A DNA stretch of 64,000 nucleotides from Parundibacterium terreum (lineage in GTDB: Bacteria > Pseudomonadota > Gammaproteobacteria > Burkholderiales > Burkholderiaceae_D). Location: contig NZ_BMED01000003.1 in assembly GCF_014636315.1 (NCBI RefSeq), positions 310,001-374,000 on the forward strand, given 5' to 3'. The stretch's first letter is position 1. Each line of letters starts with the position of its first letter. This document shows positions 26,105-36,338 of the stretch, piece by piece. Below the pieces are notes generated by a model. The model made no database searches. It saw only the letters and a list, made by a program, of their open reading frames with translations, and was not told where the DNA came from. Position numbers and translations under genes: made by a program.

Positions 26105-26791
26105 ATGGCGAAGCAAATAAAATCTCACCTCTCCACTTTGTTTGGAGAAACTTCAAGGTCGGAGCCAAAGTCTCCCTCCAAGTCCTCTATTTCTTCCGAT
26201 TCTTCAACGAAATCGACCGATTCTGAATTGAATCTGGCCAATCATTTCCTGATAGCAATGCCGTCCATGCTGGACCCGATTTTTGGCGGTTCCGTCATTT
26301 ACCTGTGCGAGCATAACCAGCGCGGCGCGATGGGCCTGGTCATCAATAAGCCGACGGACATGACTATTTCCGGTTTGTTTGACCGTATCGACCTGAAGCT
26401 GGAAATCATTCCCAATTCCCATCCCATGCGCAAACAGCCGGTGATGTTCGGCGGCCCGGTGCAGGATGACCGCGGCTTTGTATTGCATGCTCCTGCCGGG
26501 AAATTTTCTTCATCACTGCAAGTGACTGATGACATTGCATTCACTACCTCGCGCGATGTGCTGGAAGCCGTGGCTGCTGGTGACGGGCCGGAGCGGGTGT
26601 TGATCAGCGTCGGCTATGCGGGCTGGAGCGCCGGGCAGTTGGAACAAGAGATCCTGGCCAATGGCTGGCTGACAGTTGCCGCCGATGCCAGCATCATGTT
26701 TGATTTGCCTATAGAAGAACGTTTCCTGGCCGCCATCAAATTACTGGGCATAGACCCGATGATGCTGGCCGCTGACGCCGGACACGCCTGA
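26105..26791 (+). CDS. YqgE/AlgH family protein (UPF0301)
   Basis: A protein of about 228 residues. From NLANHFLIAMPSMLDPIFGG onward it matches the UPF0301 fold: YLCEHNQRGAMGLVINKP, GGPVQDDRGFVLH, ISVGYAGWSAGQLEQEI and NGWLTVAAD. The biochemical role is unknown; members are linked to regulation in some bacteria. The first 40 residues are a Ser/Lys-rich extension absent from the usual 187-residue proteins. Starts at 26035, 26096, 26105 or a TTG at 26228 (giving the canonical length) are possible, and none has a clear ribosome-binding site; TGCTAAAAT just upstream of 26096 even resembles an extended -10. The stop overlaps ruvX by 1 nt. Confidence 0.85.
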   Translation: MAKQIKSHLSTLFGETSRSEPKSPSKSSISSDSSTKSTDSELNLANHFLIAMPSMLDPIFGGSVIYLCEHNQRGAMGLVINKPTDMTISGLFDRIDLKLEIIPNSHPMRKQPVMFGGPVQDDRGFVLHAPAGKFSSSLQVTDDIAFTTSRDVLEAVAAGDGPERVLISVGYAGWSAGQLEQEILANGWLTVAADASIMFDLPIEERFLAAIKLLGIDPMMLAADAGHA

Positions 26792-27186
26792 TGGCCGCAT
26801 TGGACGGCAGCATACTGGCTTTTGATTTCGGCTTGAAACGCATAGGCGTGGCATTGGGAAACACCTTGCTGCGCGAGGCCAAACCGCTGAGCATCATCAG
26901 CGCCGCTACCAACGACGGGAAGTTTGCCGAGATTGCCGAGCTGATACAGACCTGGCAACCGGTCTTGTGCGTGGTTGGCCTGCCCATGCATCCGGATGGC
27001 GCCGCACACGAGATGACCCAGCGCTGCCAGCGCTTTGCGAACCAGTTGCACGGCCGCTACGGTATCGCGGTAGAACTGGTGGACGAACGCTATTCTTCTG
27101 CGGTGATTTCCGCCAAACGCGGCGAGCATATCGATGCGCAGGCCGCCGCCCTTATTCTGCAACAATATTTCGACCAGACCCCATGA
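26791..27186 (+). CDS. ruvX: Holliday-junction resolvase-like protein RuvX/YqgF
   Basis: A 131-residue RNase H-fold nuclease. The first acid is in ILAFDFGLKRIGVALG, the second in VVGLPMHPDG (loop region), and the final motif VELVDERYSSAVI is typical of YqgF. Family members are needed for 16S rRNA 5'-end processing and may resolve branched DNA. The ATG overlaps the yqgE stop (TGATG), and the stop overlaps the pyrR start, so yqgE-ruvX-pyrR-pyrB form a tight transcription unit. Confidence 0.93.
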   Translation: MAALDGSILAFDFGLKRIGVALGNTLLREAKPLSIISAATNDGKFAEIAELIQTWQPVLCVVGLPMHPDGAAHEMTQRCQRFANQLHGRYGIAVELVDERYSSAVISAKRGEHIDAQAAALILQQYFDQTP

Positions 27187-27704
27187 GTACATCCTCTTTC
27201 AATCTCGATGCAGAAGCCCTGTATCTGGATCTGCTGGAACAAATCAAATCCCAGACCACACTGGATCAAAAGCTGGCGATTGTCGGCATCTATTCCGGCG
27301 GCGCCTGGCTGGCTGAGCGCCTGGCGAAAGACCTGGCGCTGCATAACAAGGCGGGCTTCATCGACGTTTCCTTCTATCGCGATGACTATGCGCAAAAAGG
27401 CCTGCATGCCGAGGTCAAGCCTACCCAGATTCCGTTTGACGTGAATGGCGCCAGCATTATCCTGGTGGATGACGTGCTGTACACCGGCCGCACCACGCGC
27501 GCGGCGATCAATGAATTGTTCGACTACGGCCGTCCGGCGAAGATTATGCTGGCCACGCTGGTAGACCGCGGCGGCAGGGAGCTGCCGATCGCCGCCGATT
27601 TTGCTGCGCACACGATTGATGCAGCGGCCTACGACAAGTCCCATTCCATCAATCTGCAGCGCGCAGAAGACGGTACCTTTAGCCTGAGCATAGACCATGC
27701 ATAA
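27183..27704 (+). CDS. pyrR: PyrR-type bifunctional regulator/uracil phosphoribosyltransferase
   Basis: A 173-residue PRTase-fold protein. The PRPP-binding loop is [16 protein letters not shown], preceded by [15 protein letters not shown] and followed by [16 protein letters not shown]. In Bacillus PyrR binds pyr mRNA and attenuates it; in proteobacteria direct RNA regulation is less certain, and it may act mainly as an uracil phosphoribosyltransferase. I see no obvious antiterminator next to it. The ATG overlaps the ruvX stop by 4 nt, and its end overlaps pyrB by 8 nt. Confidence 0.9.
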   Translation: MSTSSFNLDAEALYLDLLEQIKSQTTLDQKLAIVGIYSGGAWLAERLAKDLALHNKAGFIDVSFYRDDYAQKGLHAEVKPTQIPFDVNGASIILVDDVLYTGRTTRAAINELFDYGRPAKIMLATLVDRGGRELPIAADFAAHTIDAAAYDKSHSINLQRAEDGTFSLSIDHA

Positions 27705-28656
27705 TCCTCAACTGAACAAACACGGCGAACTGCAGCATCTGCTGACGATAGAAGGTTTGCCCAAGTCCATCCTCAACCACATCCTGGATACCGCATCCTC
27801 CTTCGTCAGCATCAGCGACCGCGAAGTGAAGAAGGTGCCGCTGATGCGCGGCAAGAGCGTATTCAATTTATTCTTTGAAAATTCCACGCGTACCCGCACC
27901 ACGTTTGAGATCGCCTCCAAGCGTCTGTCGGCCGACGTCATCAATCTGAATATCTCGGCTTCCAGTACCAGCAAGGGCGAGTCGCTGCTGGATACGATAG
28001 ACAACCTGGCGGCGATGCATGCAGACATGTTCGTAGTGCGCCACTCGATGTCAGGCGCACCCTACCTGATCGCCAAGCACCTGAATGACACCAAGCAGCA
28101 GCATGTGCATGTGGTCAATGCCGGCGATGGCCGCCATGCCCATCCTACGCAGGGCTTGCTGGACATGTACACGATCAGGCACTACAAAAAAGATTTCACC
28201 AAACTGACAGTGGCCATCGTCGGCGACGTATTGCATAGCCGCGTTGCGCGCTCCGATATCCATGCGCTGACTACGCTGGGCGTGCCGGAAGTACGCGTGA
28301 TAGGGCCACGCACCTTGCTGCCGTCCGGCCTGGAGCAGATGGGTGTGCGCGTCTTCAGCGACATGAACGAAGGACTGAAGGGCGTCGACGTGATCATCAT
28401 GCTGCGCTTGCAGAATGAACGCATGAGCGGTGCCTTGCTGCCGTCGGCACAGGAATATTTCAAACACTACGGCCTGACGCCGGAACGGCTGGCACTGGCC
28501 CGGCCGGATGCCATCGTGATGCACCCGGGCCCGATGAACCGCGGCGTAGAGATAGACTCCGCCGTGGCCGACGGTCCGCAGGCAGTGATACTGCCGCAAG
28601 TCACCTTCGGTATTGCCGTGCGCATGGCAGTCATGAGCATCGTTGCTGGAAACTAA
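27697..28656 (+). CDS. pyrB: aspartate carbamoyltransferase catalytic subunit
   Basis: A 319-residue ATCase catalytic chain making carbamoyl-aspartate. Signature elements are [12 protein letters not shown] (carbamoyl-phosphate loop), [38 protein letters not shown], and [12 protein letters not shown]. The start lies inside the pyrR 3' end. Immediately downstream (18 bp) is the dihydroorotase-like pyrX, matching the Pseudomonas type of ATCase in which catalytic chains assemble with an inactive DHOase homologue. No pyrI is present. Confidence 0.97.
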   Translation: MHNPQLNKHGELQHLLTIEGLPKSILNHILDTASSFVSISDREVKKVPLMRGKSVFNLFFENSTRTRTTFEIASKRLSADVINLNISASSTSKGESLLDTIDNLAAMHADMFVVRHSMSGAPYLIAKHLNDTKQQHVHVVNAGDGRHAHPTQGLLDMYTIRHYKKDFTKLTVAIVGDVLHSRVARSDIHALTTLGVPEVRVIGPRTLLPSGLEQMGVRVFSDMNEGLKGVDVIIMLRLQNERMSGALLPSAQEYFKHYGLTPERLALARPDAIVMHPGPMNRGVEIDSAVADGPQAVILPQVTFGIAVRMAVMSIVAGN

Positions 28657-28674
28657 GCAGGGAATCAGAACAAG

Positions 28675-29961
28675 ATGAAAATCCATATCAAGAACGGCCG
28701 CATTGTAGACCCTGCCAACGGCATGGATGCAGTACAGGATTTGTATATCGTTGCGGGCAAGATCGTTGCGCTGGGCCAGGCCCCGGCCGATTTTGTCGCC
28801 AACAAGACAATAGACGCAAGCGGTCTGGTGGTCGCACCTGGCCTGGTGGACCTGAGCGCCAGATTGCGCGAACCCGGCTTTGAATACAAGGCCACGCTGG
28901 AATCGGAGTTGCAGGCTGCGATGCGCGGCGGTGTGACCAGCCTGGTTTGCCCGCCGGACACCGATCCGGTGCTGGATGAATCAGGGCTGGTAGAAATGCT
29001 GAAGCAAAGGGCCAGGACCCAGAACAAGGCGCACGTCTATCCGCTGGGCGCCCTGACGGTTGGCCTGAAAGGCGAGGCCCTGACCGAGATGGCGGCGCTG
29101 ACCGAAGCCGGCTGCATAGGATTTTCGCAGGCAGAGAGCGTGATTCAAGACACCAATGTACTGCAGCGCGCGCTGCAGTACGCAGGCACCTTCGGCTACA
29201 CGGTATGGCTGCGGCCGCAAGATGCTTTCATCGGCAAGGGTGGGGTTGCCCATAGCGGCCCGCTGGCTTCGCGCCTGGGCCTGTCCGGCGTGCCGGTGAT
29301 GGCGGAAACTATTGCATTGCATACGCTGTTTGAACTGATGCGCGCGACCGATGCCAAAGTCCATTTATGCCGCATCTCTTCCGCAGCGGGGCTGGAGCTG
29401 GTACGCCAGGCCAAGAAGCAGGGGCTGTCGCTGACCTGCGACGTCGGCGCGCACCATGTGCATATGACCGATGCCGATATCGGTTTCTTTGATCCCAATG
29501 CGCGCCTGACGCCGCCTTTGCGCAGCCAGCGCGACCGTGATGCGATCAGGCTGGCGCTGCAAGACGGCACGATAGACGCGATCTGCTCCGACCATACTCC
29601 GGTGGATGACGACGAAAAATTGCTGCCGTTTGCCGAGGCTTCGCCTGGTGCCACTGGTCTGGAATTATTGCTGTCGCTGTCGCTGAAGTGGGCGGAAGAA
29701 AGCCGCGGCGAAGTCACTCTGAGCCAGGCCATCTCCCGCATCACTCATGACGCCGCGCGGGTCACCGGCCTGCCTTGCGGCCAGCTGGGAATCGGCCGGG
29801 TCGCTGATATCTGTCTGTTTGATCCTGCGCAGCGCTGGACTGTGGAAGCAAAAAACCTGGTCAGCCAGGGCAAGCATACGCCTTTCCTCGGTTATGAATT
29901 GCCAGGCGTGGTGAAGGCAACCATCGTCGCCGGGCATGTGGCTTTTGATGCATTACATTGA
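28675..29961 (+). CDS. pyrX: dihydroorotase-like protein lacking the HxH metal motif (PyrX/PyrC')
   Basis: A 428-residue amidohydrolase-fold protein beside pyrB. Active class I dihydroorotases have D-x-H-x-H-L-R-E-P-G at the first beta strand; here the segment is DLSARLREPG, so the two metal-binding His are Ser61 and Arg63. Other parts are retained (GGVTSLVCPPDT, CRISSAAGLELV, CSDHTPVDDDEK, PGATGLE). This is the pattern of the non-catalytic PyrC' that scaffolds ATCase in Pseudomonas, so the same role is inferred; the functional dihydroorotase must be elsewhere. Annotating it as an active PyrC would be misleading. Confidence 0.88.
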   Translation: MKIHIKNGRIVDPANGMDAVQDLYIVAGKIVALGQAPADFVANKTIDASGLVVAPGLVDLSARLREPGFEYKATLESELQAAMRGGVTSLVCPPDTDPVLDESGLVEMLKQRARTQNKAHVYPLGALTVGLKGEALTEMAALTEAGCIGFSQAESVIQDTNVLQRALQYAGTFGYTVWLRPQDAFIGKGGVAHSGPLASRLGLSGVPVMAETIALHTLFELMRATDAKVHLCRISSAAGLELVRQAKKQGLSLTCDVGAHHVHMTDADIGFFDPNARLTPPLRSQRDRDAIRLALQDGTIDAICSDHTPVDDDEKLLPFAEASPGATGLELLLSLSLKWAEESRGEVTLSQAISRITHDAARVTGLPCGQLGIGRVADICLFDPAQRWTVEAKNLVSQGKHTPFLGYELPGVVKATIVAGHVAFDALH

Positions 29962-29992
29962 GCTGGTCTAGATAAAAATAATAAGGGTAGGC

Positions 29993-30757
29993 ATGATAGC
30001 TTGGCGTTTTGCACGCGTGACCGTGCATTTGTTTGCGGGACTGTTGACGTGTGCGCTGGTGTTTCCATGGACGTCGGCCGCCACCCATGAGCGCTTGATA
30101 CGCCGCTGGTCGCGCAAGCTGCTGCAGATAGTAAAAGTTAATTCCGGCTTCCGCGATCTGTCGGGCGGCGCGGTGGCGCAACGTTCGCTGATCGTGGCCA
30201 ACCATGTGTCATGGCTGGATATCTTCGTGATGAACTCTGTGCATCCCTGCCATTTTGTCGCCAAGTCCGATATCCGCGGTTGGCCGCTGATAGGCTGGCT
30301 GTGCGAAAAAACCGGTACCATCTTTATTGCCCGCGGCAAGCAGCGCGAAGTCAGGAAAATCTACGAAGGCCTGGTGCACCAGATACAAGCCGGGGATAGA
30401 GTGGCTTTTTTTCCGGAAGGCACGACCGCGCCGCAAGGCACGCTGCTGCCGTTTCATGCAAACCTGTTTGAGGCGGCAATTCAGGCGCAGGTACCGATAC
30501 AGCCGTTTGCGGTGCGTTATCTGGATGCGCAGGGTGTATTGCATCCGGCGGCTGATTTCATCGGCGACATGACTTTTGTCGAGAGCATGGCCGTGATCTT
30601 GAAAGCCGGCGGTTTGCAGGCAGAACTGGTGCGCATGCCTGCGATCAGCACCGACGGCGCACACAGGCGCGATATCGCGCAACTGGCGCGCAAGGCTGTG
30701 GCGCAGGGACTGGGTTTGCCGGAAGAGGTGGTGGCAGCAGAAGCCAAGCCAGCTTAG
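29993..30757 (+). CDS. plsC: 1-acyl-sn-glycerol-3-phosphate acyltransferase
   Basis: A 254-residue membrane-bound acyltransferase making phosphatidic acid. Motif I NHVSWLD is at 70-76 (His71, Asp76), motif III FFPEGTT at 139-145, and GKQREVRKIYEG covers the motif II region. One N-terminal hydrophobic segment (about 5-28) anchors it. It follows pyrX by 31 bp and may be the last gene of that unit. It is convergent with apaH across only 12 bp, with no obvious terminator between. Confidence 0.93.
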   Translation: MIAWRFARVTVHLFAGLLTCALVFPWTSAATHERLIRRWSRKLLQIVKVNSGFRDLSGGAVAQRSLIVANHVSWLDIFVMNSVHPCHFVAKSDIRGWPLIGWLCEKTGTIFIARGKQREVRKIYEGLVHQIQAGDRVAFFPEGTTAPQGTLLPFHANLFEAAIQAQVPIQPFAVRYLDAQGVLHPAADFIGDMTFVESMAVILKAGGLQAELVRMPAISTDGAHRRDIAQLARKAVAQGLGLPEEVVAAEAKPA

Positions 30758-30769
30758 CTAAAGGCTCGC

Positions 30770-31621
30770 TTAGCCAGGTTGCCGGTGCTGGGGGCAGTCT
30801 ATCTGCACGATTTGCCTGTCATCCAGCGCCACTGCGGTCAGCTTGCCGCCCCAGACGCAGCCTGTATCCAGGCTCAGCAGGTCAGGCCGCAATACCAGGC
30901 CCAGCGTGGACCAGTGGCCGAATATCACCGGTGTTGTTGCAGTTTTCCTGCCCGGCACATCGAACCAGGGCATCATCCCAGCGGGAGCAGCGCCTACCCC
31001 ATCTTTGCTGTCAAAATCCATCACGCCGTCTGCGCTGCAAAAACGCATGCGGGTAAATGCATTGATGATGCAGCGCCAGCGATCCATGCCGCGCAGCTTG
31101 TCATTCCATTGCGCCGGGCTATTGCCATACATCTGTTCCAGCAGGTTCAGCCAGTTGGGGCCGCGCAGTTCTTCTTCCACTTCTTGTGCCAGATCCAGGG
31201 TTTGCTGTACTGTCCATTGAGGAAAGACGCCGGCATGCACCAGCAAATGGCCGTCTTCATGCAAAGCCAGCGGCCTGTGCCTTAGCCATTGCAGCAGGGC
31301 TTCCTTATCCGGCGCCTGCAGGATATCGTCCAGCGTGTCACCGCGATGTATTTTCTGCAGCCCGTTCGCTACCGCCAGCAAGTGGAGGTCGTGGTTGCCC
31401 AGTACCGTGTCGGCTTGTGCAACTGTGGAAGCCGTTGCGAGGTGATGGACAAAACGCAGCGTCGCCAGCGAGCGCGGACCGCGGTTGACCAGATCGCCGG
31501 CAAACAGCAGGCGTGCCTGCGGATATTGGGCGCTTATCTGCTGATACAGCTCGTCCAGTTGATCGCAGCAGCCCTGGATATCGCCGACAGCGAAAATCTT
31601 GCTGGCGCGCTTGCCCGTCAC
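30770..31621 (-). CDS. apaH: symmetrical diadenosine tetraphosphatase
   Basis: A 283-residue metallophosphatase hydrolysing Ap4A to two ADP and also decapping Np4-capped RNAs. Metal motifs are in order: [34 protein letters not shown], and later LVHAGVFP and FGHWS, the full set for the ApaH/PPP family. The ATG overlaps the hemH stop (31618-31621), so it is probably translationally coupled downstream of hemH. Confidence 0.95.
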   Translation of the reverse strand: MTGKRASKIFAVGDIQGCCDQLDELYQQISAQYPQARLLFAGDLVNRGPRSLATLRFVHHLATASTVAQADTVLGNHDLHLLAVANGLQKIHRGDTLDDILQAPDKEALLQWLRHRPLALHEDGHLLVHAGVFPQWTVQQTLDLAQEVEEELRGPNWLNLLEQMYGNSPAQWNDKLRGMDRWRCIINAFTRMRFCSADGVMDFDSKDGVGAAPAGMMPWFDVPGRKTATTPVIFGHWSTLGLVLRPDLLSLDTGCVWGGKLTAVALDDRQIVQIDCPQHRQPG

Positions 31622-32724
31622 TGTTCGGCTCCCAGCCGTTTGGACTCGGCCCTGCTGAATAGCGCATCCTGCTTTTGTTTCTCGCGCATGCTGCCGGTAA
31701 TCATGGTCGGCCAGCCTATCAGATGCTGTTCGGCGATCTCGGCCAATCCGCGCATCCAGGCCGGTGATTCATTCAGGCAGGGGATGTAGTGAAATTCCTT
31801 GCCGCCGGCCACCAGGAAATCCTGCCGCACTTCCATCGCAATTTCCTCCAGGGTTTCCAGGCAGTCGGCGATAAAGCCTGGGCAGACTACGTCTATCCGC
31901 TTCACGCCTTGTTTTGCCAGGGCCTGTACCGTAGGCGCCGTATAAGGTTGCAGCCATTCCGCACGGCCCAGGCGCGACTGGAAGCTGACGATATACTGGT
32001 CTTTGCTCAAACCGAGTTGCTCTGCCAGCAGGCGTGCAGTTTTATAGCATTCGCAGTGATAAGGATCGCCGCGCAGCAGGAAGGCCTTGGGCAAGCCATG
32101 GAAGCTCATCACCAATTTTTCTGGACGGCCATTGGACTGCCAGTAGTTCAGGATCGATGTTTTCAGCGCATCGATATAGGCTTCGTGGTCGTGATAATTT
32201 TTTACAAAGCGCAGCTCAGGAACATTCCTGACCTGCTGGTAGTGGCGGACGACAGCGTCAAAATTGGATGCAGTAGTGGTGCCGGAATACTGCGGGTAGG
32301 CAGGCAGGATCAGTAGCCTGTCATAGCCTTCTGCTTTGAGTTTGGTCAATACCTCAGGGATGGAGGGTGAGCCGTAGCGCATTGCATGGGTCGCATGCAC
32401 TTCATGCCCGCGCTCTCCCAGATAGCCTTTCAGCAGCAGCGCCTGTTTTTCTGTATGGATCTTCAGCGGCGAACCGTCCTTGGTCCAGATGGACGCATAT
32501 TTGGCGGCTGACTTGCTGGAGCGAAAAGGCAGGATGATGCAATTCAGGATCAGCCACCAGATCGCACGCGGTATTTCCACCACGCGCCGGTCTGATAAAA
32601 ACTCTTTCAGGTAGTGCTTTACAGCCGAGGTCGTCGGCGCGTCGGGCGTACCCAGATTGATCAGCACGACGGCAGTTTTGGCGATTTTCCCGTGCGAGTA
32701 GTCGGGTTCTTTCAGGAAGGACAT
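31618..32724 (-). CDS. hemH: ferrochelatase
   Basis: A 368-residue enzyme inserting Fe2+ into protoporphyrin IX, the last heme step. Recognised elements: [12 protein letters not shown] at the start, the catalytic region [17 protein letters not shown] with the conserved His, [15 protein letters not shown], and [16 protein letters not shown]. It is slightly longer than the E. coli protein. It is transcribed after nadK-recN and overlaps apaH. hemL and hemJ in this window supply other heme steps. Confidence 0.96.
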   Translation of the reverse strand: MSFLKEPDYSHGKIAKTAVVLINLGTPDAPTTSAVKHYLKEFLSDRRVVEIPRAIWWLILNCIILPFRSSKSAAKYASIWTKDGSPLKIHTEKQALLLKGYLGERGHEVHATHAMRYGSPSIPEVLTKLKAEGYDRLLILPAYPQYSGTTTASNFDAVVRHYQQVRNVPELRFVKNYHDHEAYIDALKTSILNYWQSNGRPEKLVMSFHGLPKAFLLRGDPYHCECYKTARLLAEQLGLSKDQYIVSFQSRLGRAEWLQPYTAPTVQALAKQGVKRIDVVCPGFIADCLETLEEIAMEVRQDFLVAGGKEFHYIPCLNESPAWMRGLAEIAEQHLIGWPTMITGSMREKQKQDALFSRAESKRLGAEQ

Positions 32725-32787
32725 GGATGCTATTCTTTGTTATTGAAACTGATTATTTATTGCTTACGCGTTGTCGCGCGTGACTAT

Positions 32788-34434
32788 TCACGATGCCAGC
32801 AATTCCCGCGCGTGTTTGCGGGTGGTTGCCGTGATTTCTATGCCGCCCAGCATGCGGGCAATTTCTTCCACGCGCTGTTTATTGTCCAGCCCGTCAATCT
32901 GCGAAACAGTCTTGCCCTTGCTGCTGGCCTTGCTGACCTGGAAGTGCTGGTTGGCCTGGCTGGCGACTTGCGGCAGATGCGTGACGCACAATACCTGTCT
33001 GTCCTGCCCTAGCCGTTTCAGCAAACGGCCTACTACTTCTGCAACGCCGCCGCCTATGCCGCTATCCACTTCATCAAAGATCAGCGTAGGCGTGGCAGTA
33101 GCGCACGAAGTAATGACGGAGATGGCGAGCGAGATGCGGGCCAGTTCGCCGCCGGAGGCAACCTTGGCCAGCGGTCGCGCTTGTACGCCGGCATGGCCGG
33201 CTACCAGGAATTCCACCTGCTCCAGCCCGAAAGCGGCAGGCTCGCAAGGATGCAGCGCAATCGAGAAACTGCCGCCGGACATGCTCAGGTCCTGCATCGC
33301 AACGGTGACCGCCTTGCCCAAGTCTTTGGCGACGATGCCACGGGCCTTGCTGAGCTTTTGTGCGGCCTTCAGATAAACCTGTTTCGCGCTTTCTTCCTGT
33401 GCTTTCAGCGCATCCATGTCGGATGCATTCGCAAGTTGCTGCAATTGCCCGGACAGGCTGGCGAATTCATGATGCAGCTCTTCCGGTGCAACGTGGAAGC
33501 GGCGCGCGGTCGAGTGTATGGACTCTACCCGGTTTTCCACCGTACGCAGGCGAGCCGGGTCCAGCTCCACTCGGCCCAGATAGTCGTTCAGCGCATAAGT
33601 GGTTTCCTGCAGGTTGATGCGGGCGGAATCCAGTGCATCGGTGACCGGTTTCAAGGCGACGTCATATTCCAGCAGCTTTAATAGTTTCTGGTGCAGCGAA
33701 GACAATTGCGACAGGACCGGGTGCTCTGATTCCGAGATCAGGTCGGCAGCTTCCTGTGCGCCTTCCAGCAGGCTGGCGGCATGCGCCAGCCTGCTGTGTT
33801 CATGGCTGATGCTCTCCCACTCGCCGGGTTGTATCTGCAATTTTTCCAGTTCCTGCACCTGCCACTCCAGGCGTTCCTTTTCCAGCAGGACATTCTTCGC
33901 ATTGGTTTCGAATTCTTCGCGCTGCCTGGCCAGGTTGCGCCAGTTTTTATGCAGCGTGGCTACCTGCTGCACATCTGCCTGGAATCCGCCCTGCATGTCC
34001 AGTAGCGCGCGCTGGGCGTCGGTCTTCAGCAGCGACTGGTGCGCGTGTTGCCCATGGATGTCGACCAGCATGTCGCCCAGTTCGCGCAATTGCGCAGCAG
34101 TGGCGGTAATGCCATTGATGTAGGCTTTGGAGCGGCCGGCATTGTCGATGACGCGGCGCAGCAGCAACTGGCCGTCTTCGCCGGCAAAGTCATTGTCTGC
34201 CAGCCATGCGCTGGTCGCATCGTCGGTAGAAAATTCGGCCGAAATATCCGCTTTGGATGCGCCTTCGCGCACCATGCTGGCGTCGCCGCGGCCACCGAGT
34301 GCCAATGCCAGCGCATCGATCAGGATGGATTTACCCGCACCGGTTTCGCCGGTGAAGACAGTGAAGCCGGCTGAAAATTCCAGCTCTATGGCATCAACGA
34401 TAACAAAGTCGCGAATAGCAAGCGTGCGCAGCAT
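32788..34434 (-). CDS. recN: DNA repair protein RecN
   Basis: A 548-residue SMC-like ATPase for double-strand-break repair. It begins MLRTLAIRDFVIVDAIELEF with Walker A GETGAGKSILIDALAL near residue 30. A coiled-coil middle (about 150-380) and a C-terminal ATPase half follow: the signature ASGGELARISLAI, then Walker B LIFDEVDSGIGG. Its neighbours nadK (61 bp upstream) and hemH (63 bp downstream) are on the same strand. No LexA-type box was convincingly seen upstream. Confidence 0.95.
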   Translation of the reverse strand: MLRTLAIRDFVIVDAIELEFSAGFTVFTGETGAGKSILIDALALALGGRGDASMVREGASKADISAEFSTDDATSAWLADNDFAGEDGQLLLRRVIDNAGRSKAYINGITATAAQLRELGDMLVDIHGQHAHQSLLKTDAQRALLDMQGGFQADVQQVATLHKNWRNLARQREEFETNAKNVLLEKERLEWQVQELEKLQIQPGEWESISHEHSRLAHAASLLEGAQEAADLISESEHPVLSQLSSLHQKLLKLLEYDVALKPVTDALDSARINLQETTYALNDYLGRVELDPARLRTVENRVESIHSTARRFHVAPEELHHEFASLSGQLQQLANASDMDALKAQEESAKQVYLKAAQKLSKARGIVAKDLGKAVTVAMQDLSMSGGSFSIALHPCEPAAFGLEQVEFLVAGHAGVQARPLAKVASGGELARISLAISVITSCATATPTLIFDEVDSGIGGGVAEVVGRLLKRLGQDRQVLCVTHLPQVASQANQHFQVSKASSKGKTVSQIDGLDNKQRVEEIARMLGGIEITATTRKHARELLAS

Positions 34435-34495
34435 AAGAGTGTTGAAAAAGGGATAAGGGAAGCGGCGTGTATTTTAGCTTAAGGCCGGACTTGGC

Positions 34496-35383
34496 CTAAG
34501 GCCCGACGACCGAAGGATACTCGTTCCAGTGCAGTTTCTGGCGCAGCGTGTCATAGTAGTTCCAGCCTTGCGGGTGCAGGAAGGTGATTGTATGTTCGGA
34601 GCGCTTGACGATGATCCTGTCCTTGTACATCAGGTCGGCGAAAGACTGCATGTCGAAATTCACTGTGATATCACGCCCGGCAGCGATTTCTATCACGATC
34701 TCGCTACTGTCCGGCAAGACGATAGGGCGATTGGACAGTGCATGCGGTGCGATCGGTACCATCACGATACCGTTCAGGCTGGGATGCAGCAGCGGTCCGC
34801 CGGCAGACAGCGCATACGCGGTGGAGCCGGTCGGGGTGGATACGATCAGGCCGTCCGAGCGCTGGTTGTACATGAAGTGGTCATCCACATCCACGCGCAG
34901 TTCCACCATGCCGGTGCCGGCGCCGCGCGAGACGACCACGTCGTTGAATGCCATGCCGCTGAAAATCTGATTACCGTCGCGCACCACGATACCTTGCAGC
35001 AGGCTGCGTTTCTCTGCCACGTATTTGCCTTCCAGCATCTCAGTGATGACAGGAATGGTGCGATCCAGCGGAATATCGGTAATAAAGCCCAATCTGCCCT
35101 GATTGATGCCTATCAGGGGGACATTGTACGGGGCCAGTTGGCGGGCGATGCCCAGCATGGTGCCGTCGCCGCCCAGTACAATGGCGGCATCGGCGTTTTT
35201 GCCTATTTCTGCCGCCGACATCACATGGAAGCCTTCCAGCAGCATGTTTTGTGCGGTTTCCGCTTCAAAAATCACTGTATGTCCGGCATCGTCCAGGAAA
35301 CTGGCCAGCTCTGCAATCGAATGGGTAACGCCTGCGGCATTATATTTACCAACCAGTGCAATAGTTTTTGGCGATGAAGTCAT
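34496..35383 (-). CDS. nadK: NAD kinase
   Basis: A 295-residue ATP-dependent NAD kinase producing NADP. Motifs: [13 protein letters not shown] (GGDG with the catalytic Asp) and [24 protein letters not shown] (the NE/D-type substrate region), followed by [13 protein letters not shown]. First gene of the nadK-recN-hemH-apaH unit, and divergent from the HAD phosphatase gene across about 90 bp. In many betaproteobacteria nadK and hrcA are divergent neighbours; here the HAD gene lies between them. Confidence 0.96.
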   Translation of the reverse strand: MTSSPKTIALVGKYNAAGVTHSIAELASFLDDAGHTVIFEAETAQNMLLEGFHVMSAAEIGKNADAAIVLGGDGTMLGIARQLAPYNVPLIGINQGRLGFITDIPLDRTIPVITEMLEGKYVAEKRSLLQGIVVRDGNQIFSGMAFNDVVVSRGAGTGMVELRVDVDDHFMYNQRSDGLIVSTPTGSTAYALSAGGPLLHPSLNGIVMVPIAPHALSNRPIVLPDSSEIVIEIAAGRDITVNFDMQSFADLMYKDRIIVKRSEHTITFLHPQGWNYYDTLRQKLHWNEYPSVVGP

Positions 35384-35474
35384 AAATTAACGAGAACTGA
35401 TGGCATAGATGATGCAGATTAGAACATAATTACAGAAGTTTTAGGCATGCAAGAGGCATGAAAAGTGAGCAAGT

Positions 35475-36170
35475 ATGACTATTAAGCCTGTCAAGGCAAT
35501 ACTGTTTGATCTGGATGAGACCTTATGGCCGGTAGGCCCGGTGATCCAGCATGCGGAGAACTCGCTGTTTCAATGGATGACTGTCAATACCCCGCTGGTG
35601 GCGCAGAATTACTCCATAGAGCAGATGCGCAGCCAGCGCAAGGAAATGATGCTGACCAACCCGCGCTTCCAGTATGACCTGTGGGCGCTGCGGCATGCGA
35701 TGCTGACCAGGCTGTTTGCCGAGCATGGTGAGGATGCCTCCAAGGCCGATCTGGCGATGGCGGTATTTGCCGACGCCCGTAACAAGGTCAGTTTATTTGA
35801 CGATGTATTGCCGGCTTTGGACAAGCTGCAGCAAAAGCTGGTGATGGGATCGGTATCGAATGGCTTTGCCGACCTGAAGGCGATAGGCCTGGCGCCCTAT
35901 TTCAAAGTATCCATCGCTGCACATACTTTCGGCTGTGCCAAGCCGGACCCGCGCATATTTGCAGCGGCCTGCGAAGCGCTGCAATTGCATCCCCGGGATA
36001 TCCTGTTTGTCGGCGATGATTTGCTGCTGGACGTGGAGGGCGCGCAAAAGGCAGGCATGCAGGCAGTCTGGGTAGACCGCAAACAATTGCAGACGCACGA
36101 AATCCCTTATCCGCATGTCAAGCCGCAAGCAGTCGTCAGCGAACTGAATGCCTTGCTGGAGTGGGTATAA
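35475..36170 (+). CDS. HAD-family hydrolase (YigB-like phosphatase)
   Basis: A 231-residue HAD subfamily IA hydrolase. Motif I is ILFDLDETLWPV (nucleophile and acid Asp), motif II is GSVSNGF, the lysine lies before KPDPRIF, and motif III/IV is FVGDDLLLDVEGAQKAGM. A helical cap covers about residues 20-105. Similar proteins dephosphorylate sugar phosphates or FMN; the substrate cannot be set from sequence. Its stop overlaps a TATAAT hexamer, but I cannot match a -35 to it. The gap to hrcA is 168 bp. Confidence 0.88.
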   Translation: MTIKPVKAILFDLDETLWPVGPVIQHAENSLFQWMTVNTPLVAQNYSIEQMRSQRKEMMLTNPRFQYDLWALRHAMLTRLFAEHGEDASKADLAMAVFADARNKVSLFDDVLPALDKLQQKLVMGSVSNGFADLKAIGLAPYFKVSIAAHTFGCAKPDPRIFAAACEALQLHPRDILFVGDDLLLDVEGAQKAGMQAVWVDRKQLQTHEIPYPHVKPQAVVSELNALLEWV

Positions 36171-36338
36171 TCTTGCTTGCAGGTGACAGGCAGGGCAAAT
36201 GCAACATTGCTTTCAGGCAGATGCTTGCAATTGCAGCATGGATTTATTATTGTCTGTATGGAAGGTATATTGACCCCGTCTTTTGCCATATCAGCCATAT
36301 GTCTACACGCTTCTGACTATCTCGCATAGAATACCTGT

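Noticed and set aside
36171..36338. CIRCE operator before hrcA
   Set aside because: The TTAGCACTC-N9-GAGTGCTAA inverted repeat was looked for and is absent.
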